This document shows positions 9,772 to 18,234 of a stretch of 64,000 nucleotides of DNA, in pieces; within the stretch, counting starts at the first letter, position 1; each line of letters starts with the position of its first letter. A program made the translations under genes and the position numbers. The stretch is from the NCBI RefSeq assembly GCF_030644205.1, contig NZ_CP128647.1, positions 1,178,001-1,242,000 on the forward strand. The letters are read 5' to 3'. The DNA comes from Mogibacterium neglectum (lineage in GTDB: Bacteria > Bacillota > Clostridia > Peptostreptococcales > Anaerovoracaceae). The notes beneath the pieces are model-generated. The model saw only the letters and a program-made list of their open reading frames with translations. It ran no database searches and was not told where the DNA came from.

Positions 9772-9801
9772 AAAAAAGCGAGGTTCCGTATAAACCTCGC
9801 T
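9772..9801 (-). terminator. terminator between tRNA-Leu and murI
   Basis: On the minus strand AGCGAGGTT and AACCTCGCT form a 9-bp stem with a 7-nt loop followed by six T. It starts 5 bp after the tRNA CCA end and ends just before the murI ribosome binding site. Confidence 0.9.
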
Positions 9802-9805
9802 CACG

Positions 9806-9891
9806 TGGTGCGGATGGAGGGACTCGAACCCTCATGACTGTTCGTCACACGGACCTGAACCGTGCGCGTCTGCCAATTCCGCCACATCCGC
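9806..9891 (-). tRNA. tRNA-Leu (anticodon CAG)
   Basis: On the minus strand the gene starts GCGGATGTGGCGGAATTGG and ends with the CATCCGC acceptor strand, discriminator A and an encoded CCA. The acceptor stem GCGGATG/CATCCGC is perfect, the anticodon stem CACGG/CCGTG encloses TTCAGGT (anticodon CAG, reading CUG), the long variable arm is that of a class II tRNA, and the T arm contains GGTTCGAGTCC. It has a strong promoter and its own terminator. Confidence 0.97.
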
Positions 9892-9924
9892 TCATGCAGT
9901 TTCAAACTGAAATAGACAAGCGAT

Positions 9925-9953
9925 ATTATACAATAATTACCAAAAATTGTAAA
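9925..9953 (-). promoter_or_regulatory. promoter of tRNA-Leu (and probably murI)
   Basis: On the minus strand TTTACA (9948-9953) is spaced 17 bp from a perfect TATAAT (9925-9930), about 30 nt before the tRNA 5' end. Confidence 0.85.
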
Positions 9954-9969
9954 TATAAAATACTCACAG

Positions 9970-9998
9970 CAAAACCGCGCTGACAAAATCAGCGCGGT
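9970..9998 (-). terminator. terminator of the DUF1292 gene
   Basis: A 10-bp perfect stem ACCGCGCTGA/TCAGCGCGGT with a 5-nt loop, followed by TTTT on the minus strand, 21 bp after the stop codon of the gene ending at 10019. Confidence 0.88.
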
Positions 9999-10018
9999 GA
10001 TATAATCTATCAGTTATA

Positions 10019-10300
10019 TTATTCGTCTTCCTCTGCCATTGCTGCCTCAAAAGCCTTTACAGCAGTATTAAACTCTTCCTCATCATCAATATCTACGATA
10101 TCAAATGTATCATCATCGATATCCTTATATCCATAGATGTATACATCGTCAGTTCCATCTATTGGGGCAAGAGCAATATACTCCTTGGAGTCAGCTTCGA
10201 ATGTTCCTAGAACATCGCAATCAACTGCAGTTCCATCGTCAAATTCTAGAGTGATTATATCCTCTTCTTCTTCAATCATGTTACGTTCTTCCTGAGACAT
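10019..10300 (-). CDS. DUF1292 family protein (YrzB-like)
   Basis: A 93-residue, strongly acidic protein. The core DIITLEFDDGTAVDCDVLGTFEADSKEYIALAPIDG ... VYIYGY is the DUF1292 signature; in Firmicutes such proteins are usually linked to yrrK/yqgF. The role is unknown. Here it lies 72 bp downstream of uvrC and ends in a strong terminator, so it is the last gene of the serC-to-DUF1292 run. A second Met at residue 8 is possible, but the first has the better spacing. Confidence 0.85.
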   Translation of the reverse strand: MSQEERNMIEEEEDIITLEFDDGTAVDCDVLGTFEADSKEYIALAPIDGTDDVYIYGYKDIDDDTFDIVDIDDEEEFNTAVKAFEAAMAEEDE

Positions 10301-10372
10301 AGTTACTCTCCTTTTCTCTATCTGTGTTAGGTTAATATAACATTAATATGTTCATTTATCAATGCATTTCCG

Positions 10373-12286
10373 TTATTTCTTGTTAAAGTATTCGATTATA
10401 CTCTCGGCAGCCTTGCTGTTAATGCTATCGCAAGCTAGAAGTTCTTCATAGCTAGCACGCTTTACCGATTCGATATCTCTGAAATGCTTTAGTAGCTCCT
10501 TGCGCCTAGAAGGTCCGATTCCAGGAATTTCCTCTAATGCTGACTTTGTCATCGCAGAAGTTCTACGCCCTCGCTGGAAAGTTATCGCAAATCTGTGAAC
10601 TTCTTCTTGTATGCGACCGCAGTAACTGTACAGTAGTGGCTCGCCTTCGAGCTTAATCTCTGAACCGTCTCCAAAAACTATAGCCCTCGTCCTGTGAACA
10701 TCATTCTTTGCAAGACCCACTACAGGAATAGACATGCGTAATGCGGAGACAACTTTCTGTACTGCATGCACCTGCCCGAGACCGCCATCTATAAAGAGTA
10801 TATCAGGATATGTGTTAAATCCTAAATCTCCATTTTTTGCGCGTTTTAGTCGTCTATATATAACCTCTTGCAGCGACGCATAATCGTCTCCCTCGGCATC
10901 TTCACTTTTTATTTTGAATTTTCGATAATCATTTCTAATCGGCTTTGCACCTTCATATACAACCATCGCCCCGACAGTGTCTAGACCATTCATATTAGAT
11001 ATATCATAGGCTTCGACTCTATATTCGCGATCATCTCCATCTTCGATGACGTATGGAATTGAACCTTCAACTAGTGCAGCCTTTTTAATTAGCCTCGTAA
11101 TTTCATCTCTAAGTCTATCTTTCTTCTCAGCATCGCGCTCTGCTCTTTCATCGAGACTCTTTACAACCTGTAGTGAATCATTTATCGCAAGATCAAGAAT
11201 CGCCTTCTTCTCACCGCGTTCTGGCACTATTATCTTAGTCCGATGCACGGTGTCACTCTTCGCCTTGGCATTTTCTTCGTTGGTGTTGTCAAGCAACTCA
11301 ATAATCAGCTCTTCTTCTTCGATGTGTTCCGTTAGCAAAATCTCCTTTGGCAGTTTCGCGCTTCCCGTATAGTACTGCTTTATAAACGCAGACATCATTT
11401 CACTTCTTGCACTGCTTAAGTCCGAATCATATTCATCCATATAGTGAATCTCACGCCCTATAAGTTTGCCCTCTCGCACTTTGTATTGGGCGATAATCTC
11501 ACTATTCTGAGCAATTAACGGCAGCAGAACATCTATATCTCTATCCGTAATCATAGTTGCCCGCTGAGTTTCTCCAAGCGCTTTAAAGGCATTGATATAG
11601 TCCCTATACTTAGCTGCCTCCTCATACTCCATTTTATCCGAAGCTGTCATCATCTTCTCTTTTAGTTCCTTGATTAGTTTAGCATCCTTACCGTTTAGTA
11701 TCTTGAGAATACTATCTATCATCTCATCATACTCGGCTTTATCTGCAGCATTTATACAGATACCTTTACATTTCCCAATGTAATAGTTTAAACACGGACG
11801 AAAGTTTGCCGGAAACTCCTTAGTCTTACATTTCTTAATAGGATAAATCTCATCAATCAGCTTTAAAATCTTTGTAACAGCTCCGCTATCCGAATAAGGT
11901 CCGAAATACTTATTCCCATCTCGCTTTACTTCCCTTGTTCTAATAGCGCGCGGAAACTCTTCACTGGTAGTTACTTCTATGTAGGGATATGTCTTTCCAT
12001 CCTTGAGCAGGATGTTGTACTTCGGCATGTATTTCTTGATAAGATTGCATTCTAAAATCAGTGCCTCCATCTCCGTAGCACATGTAATATAGTCGAATTC
12101 CGCAATATTATCTACCATCGCACGCACCTTGGGTGATTGCTGGGAAGATTTATGGAAATATTGCGAAACACGATTTCTTAACTTAATAGCCTTGCCAACG
12201 TAAATAACGTTACCAAGGCTATCCTTATGCATATATACTCCTGGTGAAAGGGGTAATTTTTTAAGTTCTTCTTCGATGTTAAACAT
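10373..12286 (-). CDS. uvrC: UvrABC system protein C, excinuclease subunit
   Basis: Makes both incisions around bulky DNA lesions in nucleotide excision repair, together with UvrB. The N-terminal GIY-YIG nuclease domain (SPGVYMHKD ... VIYVGKAIKL), the central Cys-containing region, the UVR motif around residue 205-240 (DKMEYEEAAKYRD), the RNase H-like C-terminal nuclease domain (DISNMNG; FIDGGLGQ) and the terminal helix-hairpin-helix (LEEIPGIGPSRRKELLKHF) are all present. Its 637 residues are slightly above the usual ~600. AGGGAT precedes the ATG by about 10 nt. It follows the PBP-like gene by 36 bp. Confidence 0.97.
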   Translation of the reverse strand: MFNIEEELKKLPLSPGVYMHKDSLGNVIYVGKAIKLRNRVSQYFHKSSQQSPKVRAMVDNIAEFDYITCATEMEALILECNLIKKYMPKYNILLKDGKTYPYIEVTTSEEFPRAIRTREVKRDGNKYFGPYSDSGAVTKILKLIDEIYPIKKCKTKEFPANFRPCLNYYIGKCKGICINAADKAEYDEMIDSILKILNGKDAKLIKELKEKMMTASDKMEYEEAAKYRDYINAFKALGETQRATMITDRDIDVLLPLIAQNSEIIAQYKVREGKLIGREIHYMDEYDSDLSSARSEMMSAFIKQYYTGSAKLPKEILLTEHIEEEELIIELLDNTNEENAKAKSDTVHRTKIIVPERGEKKAILDLAINDSLQVVKSLDERAERDAEKKDRLRDEITRLIKKAALVEGSIPYVIEDGDDREYRVEAYDISNMNGLDTVGAMVVYEGAKPIRNDYRKFKIKSEDAEGDDYASLQEVIYRRLKRAKNGDLGFNTYPDILFIDGGLGQVHAVQKVVSALRMSIPVVGLAKNDVHRTRAIVFGDGSEIKLEGEPLLYSYCGRIQEEVHRFAITFQRGRRTSAMTKSALEEIPGIGPSRRKELLKHFRDIESVKRASYEELLACDSINSKAAESIIEYFNKK

Positions 12287-12322
12287 TGAATGTTATCCCT
12301 ATTTTAATCCGTATCTCTTTTA

Positions 12323-13738
12323 TCATTTGTAAGTCCAATTACGCCTTCTTCTATCCTCTTCTATTTCGAGCCGCTGCCTCGCAATCTCACGAATTTTCTC
12401 CTTGTGCTTACGCGCCTTCAATTTCTTCCTACGTCTTCTGATGTTTCTGGCACGCACGAAAAGCAGTATGATTACAAGCAAAATCACGCATATCGTCACC
12501 GTCATCATGTTGGAAATATAGATATAAGATGGCAGCCAGCCCACTTTATCATCTTCCTTGACCACAAGGTCTACCGTTCCAGTGAGCTCGTTTGCTACAT
12601 AGATACGATATTCTCCAACCTTATCTCCTGCTTTTAACGGAGCTTCTACGTTATTAAAAATAACTGCTTCCGTTTTTACGAGCGAATCGCTACCTTCAGG
12701 TGGAATATAAACATATCCCTTTCCAGATGTATAAACCTTGAGTCTGGTTTTTGCTCCATGCTTAACCTTGACTCTTCCAACCTTAACACACTTCTTAATA
12801 ATGACCTTTTGTGTAGCTTTTTTAAACCCATAATTGAACAGTTTGGTCGCATCCTCTGATGACTTACCTTCCGCTTCATTAAATAGCACAACTACAAGGC
12901 TCATATCGTTATGAGTTACGTATGCTAAGAATACCTCTTTACCTTCAGGTTCAGTCAGTTTTGAGCAAATACCGCCATTAAAGCCTTTGTATGAATCGTT
13001 TCCTGTCATAAATGGATGCGTATTGGTTATTTTTTTATCGCCGTTACCAGTTGTTCCCTTGACCGTATGGTTGCTTTCTCCAGACATTCTCTTGATAGCA
13101 CCGTACTGGTATGCGGCTTTGGCAATTTTTGCTGTATCTTCAACTGTTGAGTACTGATCAGTATCATACTCTCCAGTCGTATTTGTATATCTAGTATTGA
13201 CAAGTCCTAGCTGCTGAGCCTTTGAATTCATCTGATCGACGAAGTTAGCCTCCGAACCTGCTGAATAAATCGCCAAAGCTTTGGCTGACTCTGCATCTCC
13301 TGACATCAGCATAGTGTACATAAGATCTTCAACCTTGACGTTTGTCCCTGAGGGAAACGTGGTACCCGCACTATATACATCATCTGAAATCTGAACATTG
13401 TTCTTATATTCTTTATCATCATGCATGTTGTCAATGACAACCATCGCTACCATGAGCTGCACTGTGCTCCCAGGTTGGAGCTTTCTATCCTTGCGAGATG
13501 AATAAACTACCTCACTCGTGGACGCTGAAAGGACGACCGCCGATTCCGCCTCAATCTCCGGGGCTGAAGGGGTGCTCGTCTTAGCTTTTGCCTTTTTCTT
13601 CGAAGCGGCAAAGCTTGCACTAATATTGATGGTGACCATCAACGATGACACCAGAAGTATCACCATGACGGCCACCAAAATTCTCACAAGACTTTTATTA
13701 ATATTTTTTGAATCAATAATCTTGTTATTTGTTCTCAT
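12323..13738 (-). CDS. D-alanyl-D-alanine carboxypeptidase-fold protein lacking all catalytic motifs
   Basis: The protein looks like a peptidase S11 (DacA-type PBP): signal/anchor segment at residues 17-45, S11-like domain to about 310, a C-terminal beta domain, then a second membrane segment near residue 420 and a very basic tail, so the architecture is DacA-like with a cytoplasmic tail. Every active-site motif is altered. SxxK reads STVQ (residues 91-94), SGN reads SGD (146-148), and the KTG position reads ICS (257-259). Surrounding conservation (SGDAESAKALAIYSAGS, MNSKAQQLGLVNTRYTNTTG) is good, which argues against random decay. The start is set at MRTNNKII, overlapping the end of serC by 14 bp (translational coupling); a longer reading lies within serC. 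Probably a non-catalytic cell-wall binding protein. Confidence 0.85.
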   Translation of the reverse strand: MRTNNKIIDSKNINKSLVRILVAVMVILLVSSLMVTINISASFAASKKKAKAKTSTPSAPEIEAESAVVLSASTSEVVYSSRKDRKLQPGSTVQLMVAMVVIDNMHDDKEYKNNVQISDDVYSAGTTFPSGTNVKVEDLMYTMLMSGDAESAKALAIYSAGSEANFVDQMNSKAQQLGLVNTRYTNTTGEYDTDQYSTVEDTAKIAKAAYQYGAIKRMSGESNHTVKGTTGNGDKKITNTHPFMTGNDSYKGFNGGICSKLTEPEGKEVFLAYVTHNDMSLVVVLFNEAEGKSSEDATKLFNYGFKKATQKVIIKKCVKVGRVKVKHGAKTRLKVYTSGKGYVYIPPEGSDSLVKTEAVIFNNVEAPLKAGDKVGEYRIYVANELTGTVDLVVKEDDKVGWLPSYIYISNMMTVTICVILLVIILLFVRARNIRRRRKKLKARKHKEKIREIARQRLEIEEDRRRRNWTYK

Positions 13739-14816
13739 TCTCAAACTTTTCCATATAAGCGACGAGAGCCTTAACACCTTCCAAAGGCATTGCATTGTAT
13801 GTGCTTGCTCTCATTCCGCCAACAGTTCTATAACCAGCAAGGTTAATCATACCCTGTTCCTTAGCTCCAGCGATAAATTTCTTATCGAGCTCTGGATCTC
13901 CAGTTACAAAAGTAATGTTCATTAACGATCTGTCTTCCTTAGCAACTGAAGGCTTGAACATCTCGCTCTTATCAAGGTAGCCATATAGAAGGTTAGCCTT
14001 CTCAACATCCCTCTCGTGAGTAGCCTTTACACCACCATTTTTTAGAAGATACTTGAACACTTCACCAGCAATGTAAATTGGGTAGCATGGAGGTGTATTG
14101 TACATCGATCCCTTCTTAGCGTGAGTTGCATAATCTAGGTAAATTGGAGTGTTAGCAGGTGCTTTTCCAACAAGATCTTTTCTAACGATTACGATTGTAA
14201 CACCAGCAGGTGCAACGTTCTTCTGCGCACCAGCATAGATCAAACCGAACTTAGTAACATCAACTTCCTCTGAAAGAATGCAGGATGACATATCTGCAAC
14301 TAATAGGTGATCACCTACATCAGGAACTTCGTTGCAATGTGTCCCGAAGATTGTGTTGTTGTAGCATATGTGAACGTAGTCTACATCAGGTCTGATATCC
14401 TCTGGCTTAAACTTAGGAATGTATGAATAATTATCTTCCTCAGAGCTTGCAAGAATCTTAACATCACCGAACTTAGTTGCCTCTTCATAAGCCTTCTTAG
14501 CCCAGTTACCTGTGATGAGGTAATCAGCCTTCTTGCTGCCAGTTAATAGGTTAATTGGAACCATGGAGAACTGAAGAGTTCCACCCCCCTGAAGGAATAG
14601 AACATAATAATCATCAGGAATGTTCATCAGAGTTCTTAGATTCTTCTCAGCATCCTCAATAATCTGCTTGTACTCTGCTGATCTGTGGCTCATCTCCATT
14701 ACAGACTCACCTGTGCCATCGTAGTTGAGCATCTCTGCTGCAGCTTTCTCTAGTACCTCTACGGGTAGAGTTGAGGGACCTGCAGAGAAATTAAATACAC
14801 GTTCATTTGTAGCCAT
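13725..14816 (-). CDS. serC: phosphoserine aminotransferase
   Basis: PLP enzyme converting 3-phosphohydroxypyruvate plus glutamate to phosphoserine in serine biosynthesis. The N-terminus FNFSAGPSTLP and HRSAEY region are typical; the PLP lysine lies in LIYAGAQKNVAPAG, and the C-terminal GGMRASTYNAMP segment binds the substrate phosphate. It has 363 residues. It is divergent from serA, with overlapping promoters, and its last codons contain the start of the next gene. Confidence 0.97.
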   Translation of the reverse strand: MATNERVFNFSAGPSTLPVEVLEKAAAEMLNYDGTGESVMEMSHRSAEYKQIIEDAEKNLRTLMNIPDDYYVLFLQGGGTLQFSMVPINLLTGSKKADYLITGNWAKKAYEEATKFGDVKILASSEEDNYSYIPKFKPEDIRPDVDYVHICYNNTIFGTHCNEVPDVGDHLLVADMSSCILSEEVDVTKFGLIYAGAQKNVAPAGVTIVIVRKDLVGKAPANTPIYLDYATHAKKGSMYNTPPCYPIYIAGEVFKYLLKNGGVKATHERDVEKANLLYGYLDKSEMFKPSVAKEDRSLMNITFVTGDPELDKKFIAGAKEQGMINLAGYRTVGGMRASTYNAMPLEGVKALVAYMEKFENENK

Positions 14817-14853
14817 TTAAATACCTCCAAATTTGTTTCAAACTTACACGAAA

Positions 14854-14882
14854 ATTGTAGCACTTTCAACATTGAATGTAAA
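14854..14882 (-). promoter_or_regulatory. serC promoter
   Basis: Minus strand TTTACA (14877-14882), 17-bp spacer, TACAAT (14854-14859). Its -35 hexamer shares one base (14877) with the -35 of the divergent serA promoter. Confidence 0.7.
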
Positions 14883-14900
14883 GAATAATAATGCTATACT
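14872..14900 (+). promoter_or_regulatory. serA promoter
   Basis: Plus strand TTGAAT (14872-14877), 17-bp spacer, TATACT (14895-14900). It is back-to-back with the serC promoter, so one polymerase or one regulator could affect both genes. It leaves a leader of about 140 nt before the serA start. Confidence 0.7.
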
Positions 14901-15043
14901 TAATATCGTAAATAGTGCATTTTTCAACACTTATGGCAGTGTATAAGCCGCCTAGCACGTGATTAATGGGCTGTTCAATGAATTATATTTTCAACACTTT
15001 GACCACGCCCCCTAATTTGGGAGGCAATAGGAGGTACTTAAGA

Positions 15044-16168
15044 ATGGATAAGTTTAATATCGGTACACTCAACAACATTTCACAGGTAGGTCTTGGCAGA
15101 CTTACAGAAAAGTATGAGTTGACAGAAGATATAGACACAGCACACGGAGTTGTGGTTCGTAGCTTCAAGATGCACGATATGGATTTTTCTGACAATCTAC
15201 TAGCTATCGGCAGAGCTGGTGCTGGAGTTAACAACATTCCTCTAGGCAGGTGTGCTGATGAGGGAATCGTAGTGTTCAATGCACCTGGAGCAAACTCCAA
15301 TGCCGTAAAGGAACTTGTAATCTCAGCAATGATCGTAGGCGCCAGAAACATCTGTGAGGGAGTTGCTTGGACTAATACTCTCGAAGGCGATGTTGCTGGA
15401 CAGGTAGAAAAGGGCAAGAAGCAGTTTGCTGGAACTGAGATTTCTGGCAAGACTCTCGGAGTTATCGGACTAGGTGCTATCGGAGCAAAGGTTGCAAACG
15501 CTGCTCACGCTCTAGGAATGAACATCGTTGGAAACTCCGTAGTAATCCACCCTATACTCACTGCTCCATGCGAGATGTATGATGATATCGCTGAGATGGT
15601 TAAGGTGTGTGACTATATAACTATCCACGTTCCATCGCTTCCTGAGACTAAGGGCATGATCAATAAGGCACTTATCGATAACATGAAGGAAGGTGCAATC
15701 ATCCTTAACTTCGCTAGACCTGATTTAGTTGTGAACGAGGATATCCTAGCAGGACTAGAATCTGGCAAGCTCAGAAAGTATCTGACAGACCTTCCAAGCG
15801 AAGATTTAATCGGCAAGGCTGGCGTAATCGCTACTCCACACCTCGGAGCTTCCACAGCAGAGGCTGAGGAGAACTGTGCGGCTATGGCTGTTGATGAACT
15901 CATGGATTACCTAGAGAAGGGTACTATCAGAAACTCTGTTAACTTCCCTGCTGTTGAACTTCCAGCTAAGGAAGGATTTAAGAAGATTAGCATTCTATTC
16001 AAGGGTGAACTCGATGTTGAAGCTGCTGTAAAGGCTGCTTACGGAAGTGTTGATGACGTATGCGTTGGCAAGAGCCGTTCAGAGTACGGTGCTGCAATTG
16101 CCCTCGTACCCGCAGATGCATCCGGCGAGTTATCTGGAGAAGGAATCCTCAGAGTTCGCGAGCTGTAA
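15044..16168 (+). CDS. serA: D-3-phosphoglycerate dehydrogenase, with shortened ACT-like tail
   Basis: First step of serine biosynthesis: NAD-dependent oxidation of 3-phosphoglycerate. The start is placed at MDKFNIGTLNNIS, with AGGAGG ahead of it; upstream Met codons lack a site. The Rossmann motif GLGAIGAKVA, the substrate Arg in NFARPDLV and the catalytic His in TPHLGAST are present. The protein has 374 residues. The C-terminal part (SILFKGELD ... VGKSRSEYGAAIALV ... GILRVREL) looks like an ACT domain with a shortened first half, so serine feedback may be altered. Normally serA and serC share a transcript; here they diverge. Confidence 0.95.
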   Translation: MDKFNIGTLNNISQVGLGRLTEKYELTEDIDTAHGVVVRSFKMHDMDFSDNLLAIGRAGAGVNNIPLGRCADEGIVVFNAPGANSNAVKELVISAMIVGARNICEGVAWTNTLEGDVAGQVEKGKKQFAGTEISGKTLGVIGLGAIGAKVANAAHALGMNIVGNSVVIHPILTAPCEMYDDIAEMVKVCDYITIHVPSLPETKGMINKALIDNMKEGAIILNFARPDLVVNEDILAGLESGKLRKYLTDLPSEDLIGKAGVIATPHLGASTAEAEENCAAMAVDELMDYLEKGTIRNSVNFPAVELPAKEGFKKISILFKGELDVEAAVKAAYGSVDDVCVGKSRSEYGAAIALVPADASGELSGEGILRVREL

Positions 16169-16246
16169 GAAATACAGTGCTCAGGCTGTCAATTCGCTAT
16201 GAATATGAAATGTGGCCTGTAATCTAGCGAACTTACTTAATAACAC

Positions 16247-16285
16247 AAACTGCTGGCAGATGCGTAACGCATCTGCCAGCAGTTT
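16247..16285 (+). terminator. long hairpin after serA, probably bidirectional terminator
   Basis: AAACTGCTGGCAGATGCG pairs perfectly with its complement (18 bp) around a TAA loop. The stem ends in AAA/TTT on both sides but no long T tract follows. It lies between the convergent serA and HEAT-repeat genes. Confidence 0.7.
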
Positions 16286-16314
16286 CAAATTCTTAATCAG
16301 ATTAGTAATTTTGA

Positions 16315-17106
16315 TTACTTCCGTAAAAAACGCACAGCTGATTTTCTCGCTTTCTCGATTGCTGTAGATTCTTCACTTTCTACAGCGGATGAAGATATCC
16401 ATCTTTTTCCAAATATGGTTTGCGCCGCTTCTATCATAATTCCAGAGGCATATAAATCCATTTCACTAGAAATTCCTTCGAAAAATGATAATTTAGTTCT
16501 TTCCTGTAATTCTTCTATTTTAACACGATTAAACATCATCTGCATAAGGCTAGATGCAGACCATGCTCGGCAAATCGCTTCTTCATCACAGAGCAACTGA
16601 TGCATAAGCAATTCAATTTCATTCGATGCTCCTATCCAACCAATGGCAATGATGACTTTACAACGAAGATTATCATCATTTATATCTAAAAGTGAAACAA
16701 GAATATCACAGGCTTTATTACAAAACGGTAGATAAAATTCTCTATGCTTTAATTGCGATAATACTTTTGCTAATAGATAAGCTGTGTGCACTTTTACTTT
16801 TTCATCTATATTTTCATTCAGTTTCCCAAATAAAAGTACTATTCCTTCTCTGTCATGTTTATAAAAACCATTTTCAAGATATAGATTTAAATTCTGTTCC
16901 CAATCTTTGATAATAAGTTCATAGTGATATGTAATTTCATTACTTTCTGCTAATTCGGCTGCGAATTTTATCCTCATGCCGGAATCAAAATTATTATTTT
17001 CCAACTCAAGATAGGCTTTTTCTAAATCTGCCCTTGTAAGGTTGCTACGACGAGTTCTTTCGTTATTTATATCCTTCTTTATTTTATCAACCGCTTCTGC
17101 TGCCAT
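16315..17106 (-). CDS. HEAT-repeat-like hypothetical protein
   Basis: A 263-residue protein made of paired helices. The central part (VKVHTAYLLAKVLSQL, DNLRCKVIIAIGWIGASNEIELLMHQLLCDEEAICRAWSASSLMQM) has the spacing of HEAT/PBS-lyase-type repeats, which usually act as protein-protein scaffolds. No enzyme motif is visible. The start is set at the second Met (17106), 9 nt after GAGGAA; the first ATG (17115) directly abuts that site. The gene is more AT-rich than its neighbours serA and the lipid kinase, and is flanked by terminators on both sides, suggesting a separately acquired cassette. Function unknown. Confidence 0.7.
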   Translation of the reverse strand: MAAEAVDKIKKDINNERTRRSNLTRADLEKAYLELENNNFDSGMRIKFAAELAESNEITYHYELIIKDWEQNLNLYLENGFYKHDREGIVLLFGKLNENIDEKVKVHTAYLLAKVLSQLKHREFYLPFCNKACDILVSLLDINDDNLRCKVIIAIGWIGASNEIELLMHQLLCDEEAICRAWSASSLMQMMFNRVKIEELQERTKLSFFEGISSEMDLYASGIMIEAAQTIFGKRWISSSAVESEESTAIEKARKSAVRFLRK

Positions 17107-17185
17107 TACTTCCATTTCCTCTTGACTTTAAGTGCGCCTAACAACCGTCTCTGTGTATTCTATCACCTATCAAGTCTAATTACAC

Positions 17186-17217
17186 AAAAAAGAGGTTCCA
17201 AAAATTAAGAACCTCTT
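17186..17217 (-). terminator. terminator of the lipid-kinase gene
   Basis: Minus strand AAGAGGTTC, 10-nt loop, GAACCTCTT, then TTTT; 15 bp after the stop codon at 17232. Confidence 0.85.
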
Positions 17218-17231
17218 CTAGAAATCAATCT

Positions 17232-18161
17232 CTAAACCAAAATATTTACCGCATCACGAACTGTCTCAATCTTAATATCGCTCTCGCCTTCCTTGTACTC
17301 TCCATCGAGAGTCCATGGAACGTCAGCGCTCATCTCAAACCGAATGGTCTTTGCACTATAGAATGCAATATCCTTAGTGTCTAGATCATTTGCCAGCAGT
17401 GATCTTGCAATCGAATTCACATCTAGCAGGTTCTTAGGTGACTTGATTAAAAGCACCTCCATGAGACCGTCGTTCATATCTACTCTAAATGAATCAAGCT
17501 TAAGCACTCCACCTACGGATGTCGCGTTGCATACTGCACCAAACACTAGGTTCTCTTCAATAACGCGCTCTGTCGGAAGTCCTTCGTCGGTGATAACCTT
17601 TACATATTGGGATTTAATGCTGACTATATCCTTAATTCCTTGTAACACGTATGCGGTGTGACCAAGTATATTCTTTAGGTTCTGTGGCACTGAGTACGAT
17701 GTGCTTGTGAAAGCTCCAAACGAAGCTACATACGAAAAATAGCGCCCATTAAACGAACCAACATCAAGCGTAATCGTCTCACCATTTGCAATAGCTTTTG
17801 CTGCTTCTATGATATTCTTCGATAAACCGATGCTGGATCCAAAGTCATTAGTGCTACCAGCAGGAATATATCCGACCTTGCACTTAGCTCCCGAAGATAT
17901 AACGCCATCAATCATCTCGTTGTACGTACCATCTCCACCTGCACAGGCAACCACATCGTACTCATTAGCATATCGATGTGCAAATTCTCTTGCGTCACCT
18001 GATTTTGTCGTCACCAGCACACTAGTTAAACAGCCTGCATCTGAAAATATCTGCAGGATATCACTTAAATTCTTACTCGCCTGCATAATGCCAGCACGAG
18101 GATTTAGAATAAATAGCATTTTTTTCCTATCAATAGTTTCAATAATATTTAATTCTTCCAT
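17232..18161 (-). CDS. diacylglycerol/lipid kinase family protein (YegS/DagK-like)
   Basis: The DAG-kinase catalytic signature is clear: FILNPRAG near residue 18, then VACAGGDGTYNEMIDG and GYIPAGSTNDF, the ATP-binding core of the family, followed by the beta-rich C-terminal domain with the conserved DG near the end (DVPWTLDGEYKEG). Family knowledge: cytosolic/peripheral membrane enzymes that phosphorylate diacylglycerol or related lipids, recycling lipid from lipoteichoic acid synthesis. It has 309 residues. GAGG lies before the ATG. It follows YihY by 73 bp and could share its transcript. Confidence 0.9.
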   Translation of the reverse strand: MEELNIIETIDRKKMLFILNPRAGIMQASKNLSDILQIFSDAGCLTSVLVTTKSGDAREFAHRYANEYDVVACAGGDGTYNEMIDGVISSGAKCKVGYIPAGSTNDFGSSIGLSKNIIEAAKAIANGETITLDVGSFNGRYFSYVASFGAFTSTSYSVPQNLKNILGHTAYVLQGIKDIVSIKSQYVKVITDEGLPTERVIEENLVFGAVCNATSVGGVLKLDSFRVDMNDGLMEVLLIKSPKNLLDVNSIARSLLANDLDTKDIAFYSAKTIRFEMSADVPWTLDGEYKEGESDIKIETVRDAVNILV

Positions 18162-18234
18162 ATCATCTACCTCAAGTTAACCTGAGACTTTAGCCCCATC
18201 AATTTATAGGAATTATATCACGAATACTAACAAG

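Noticed and set aside
9801-9986. A 61-residue reading frame on the minus strand
   Set aside because: It covers tRNA-Leu and its promoter; no ribosome binding site and no family.
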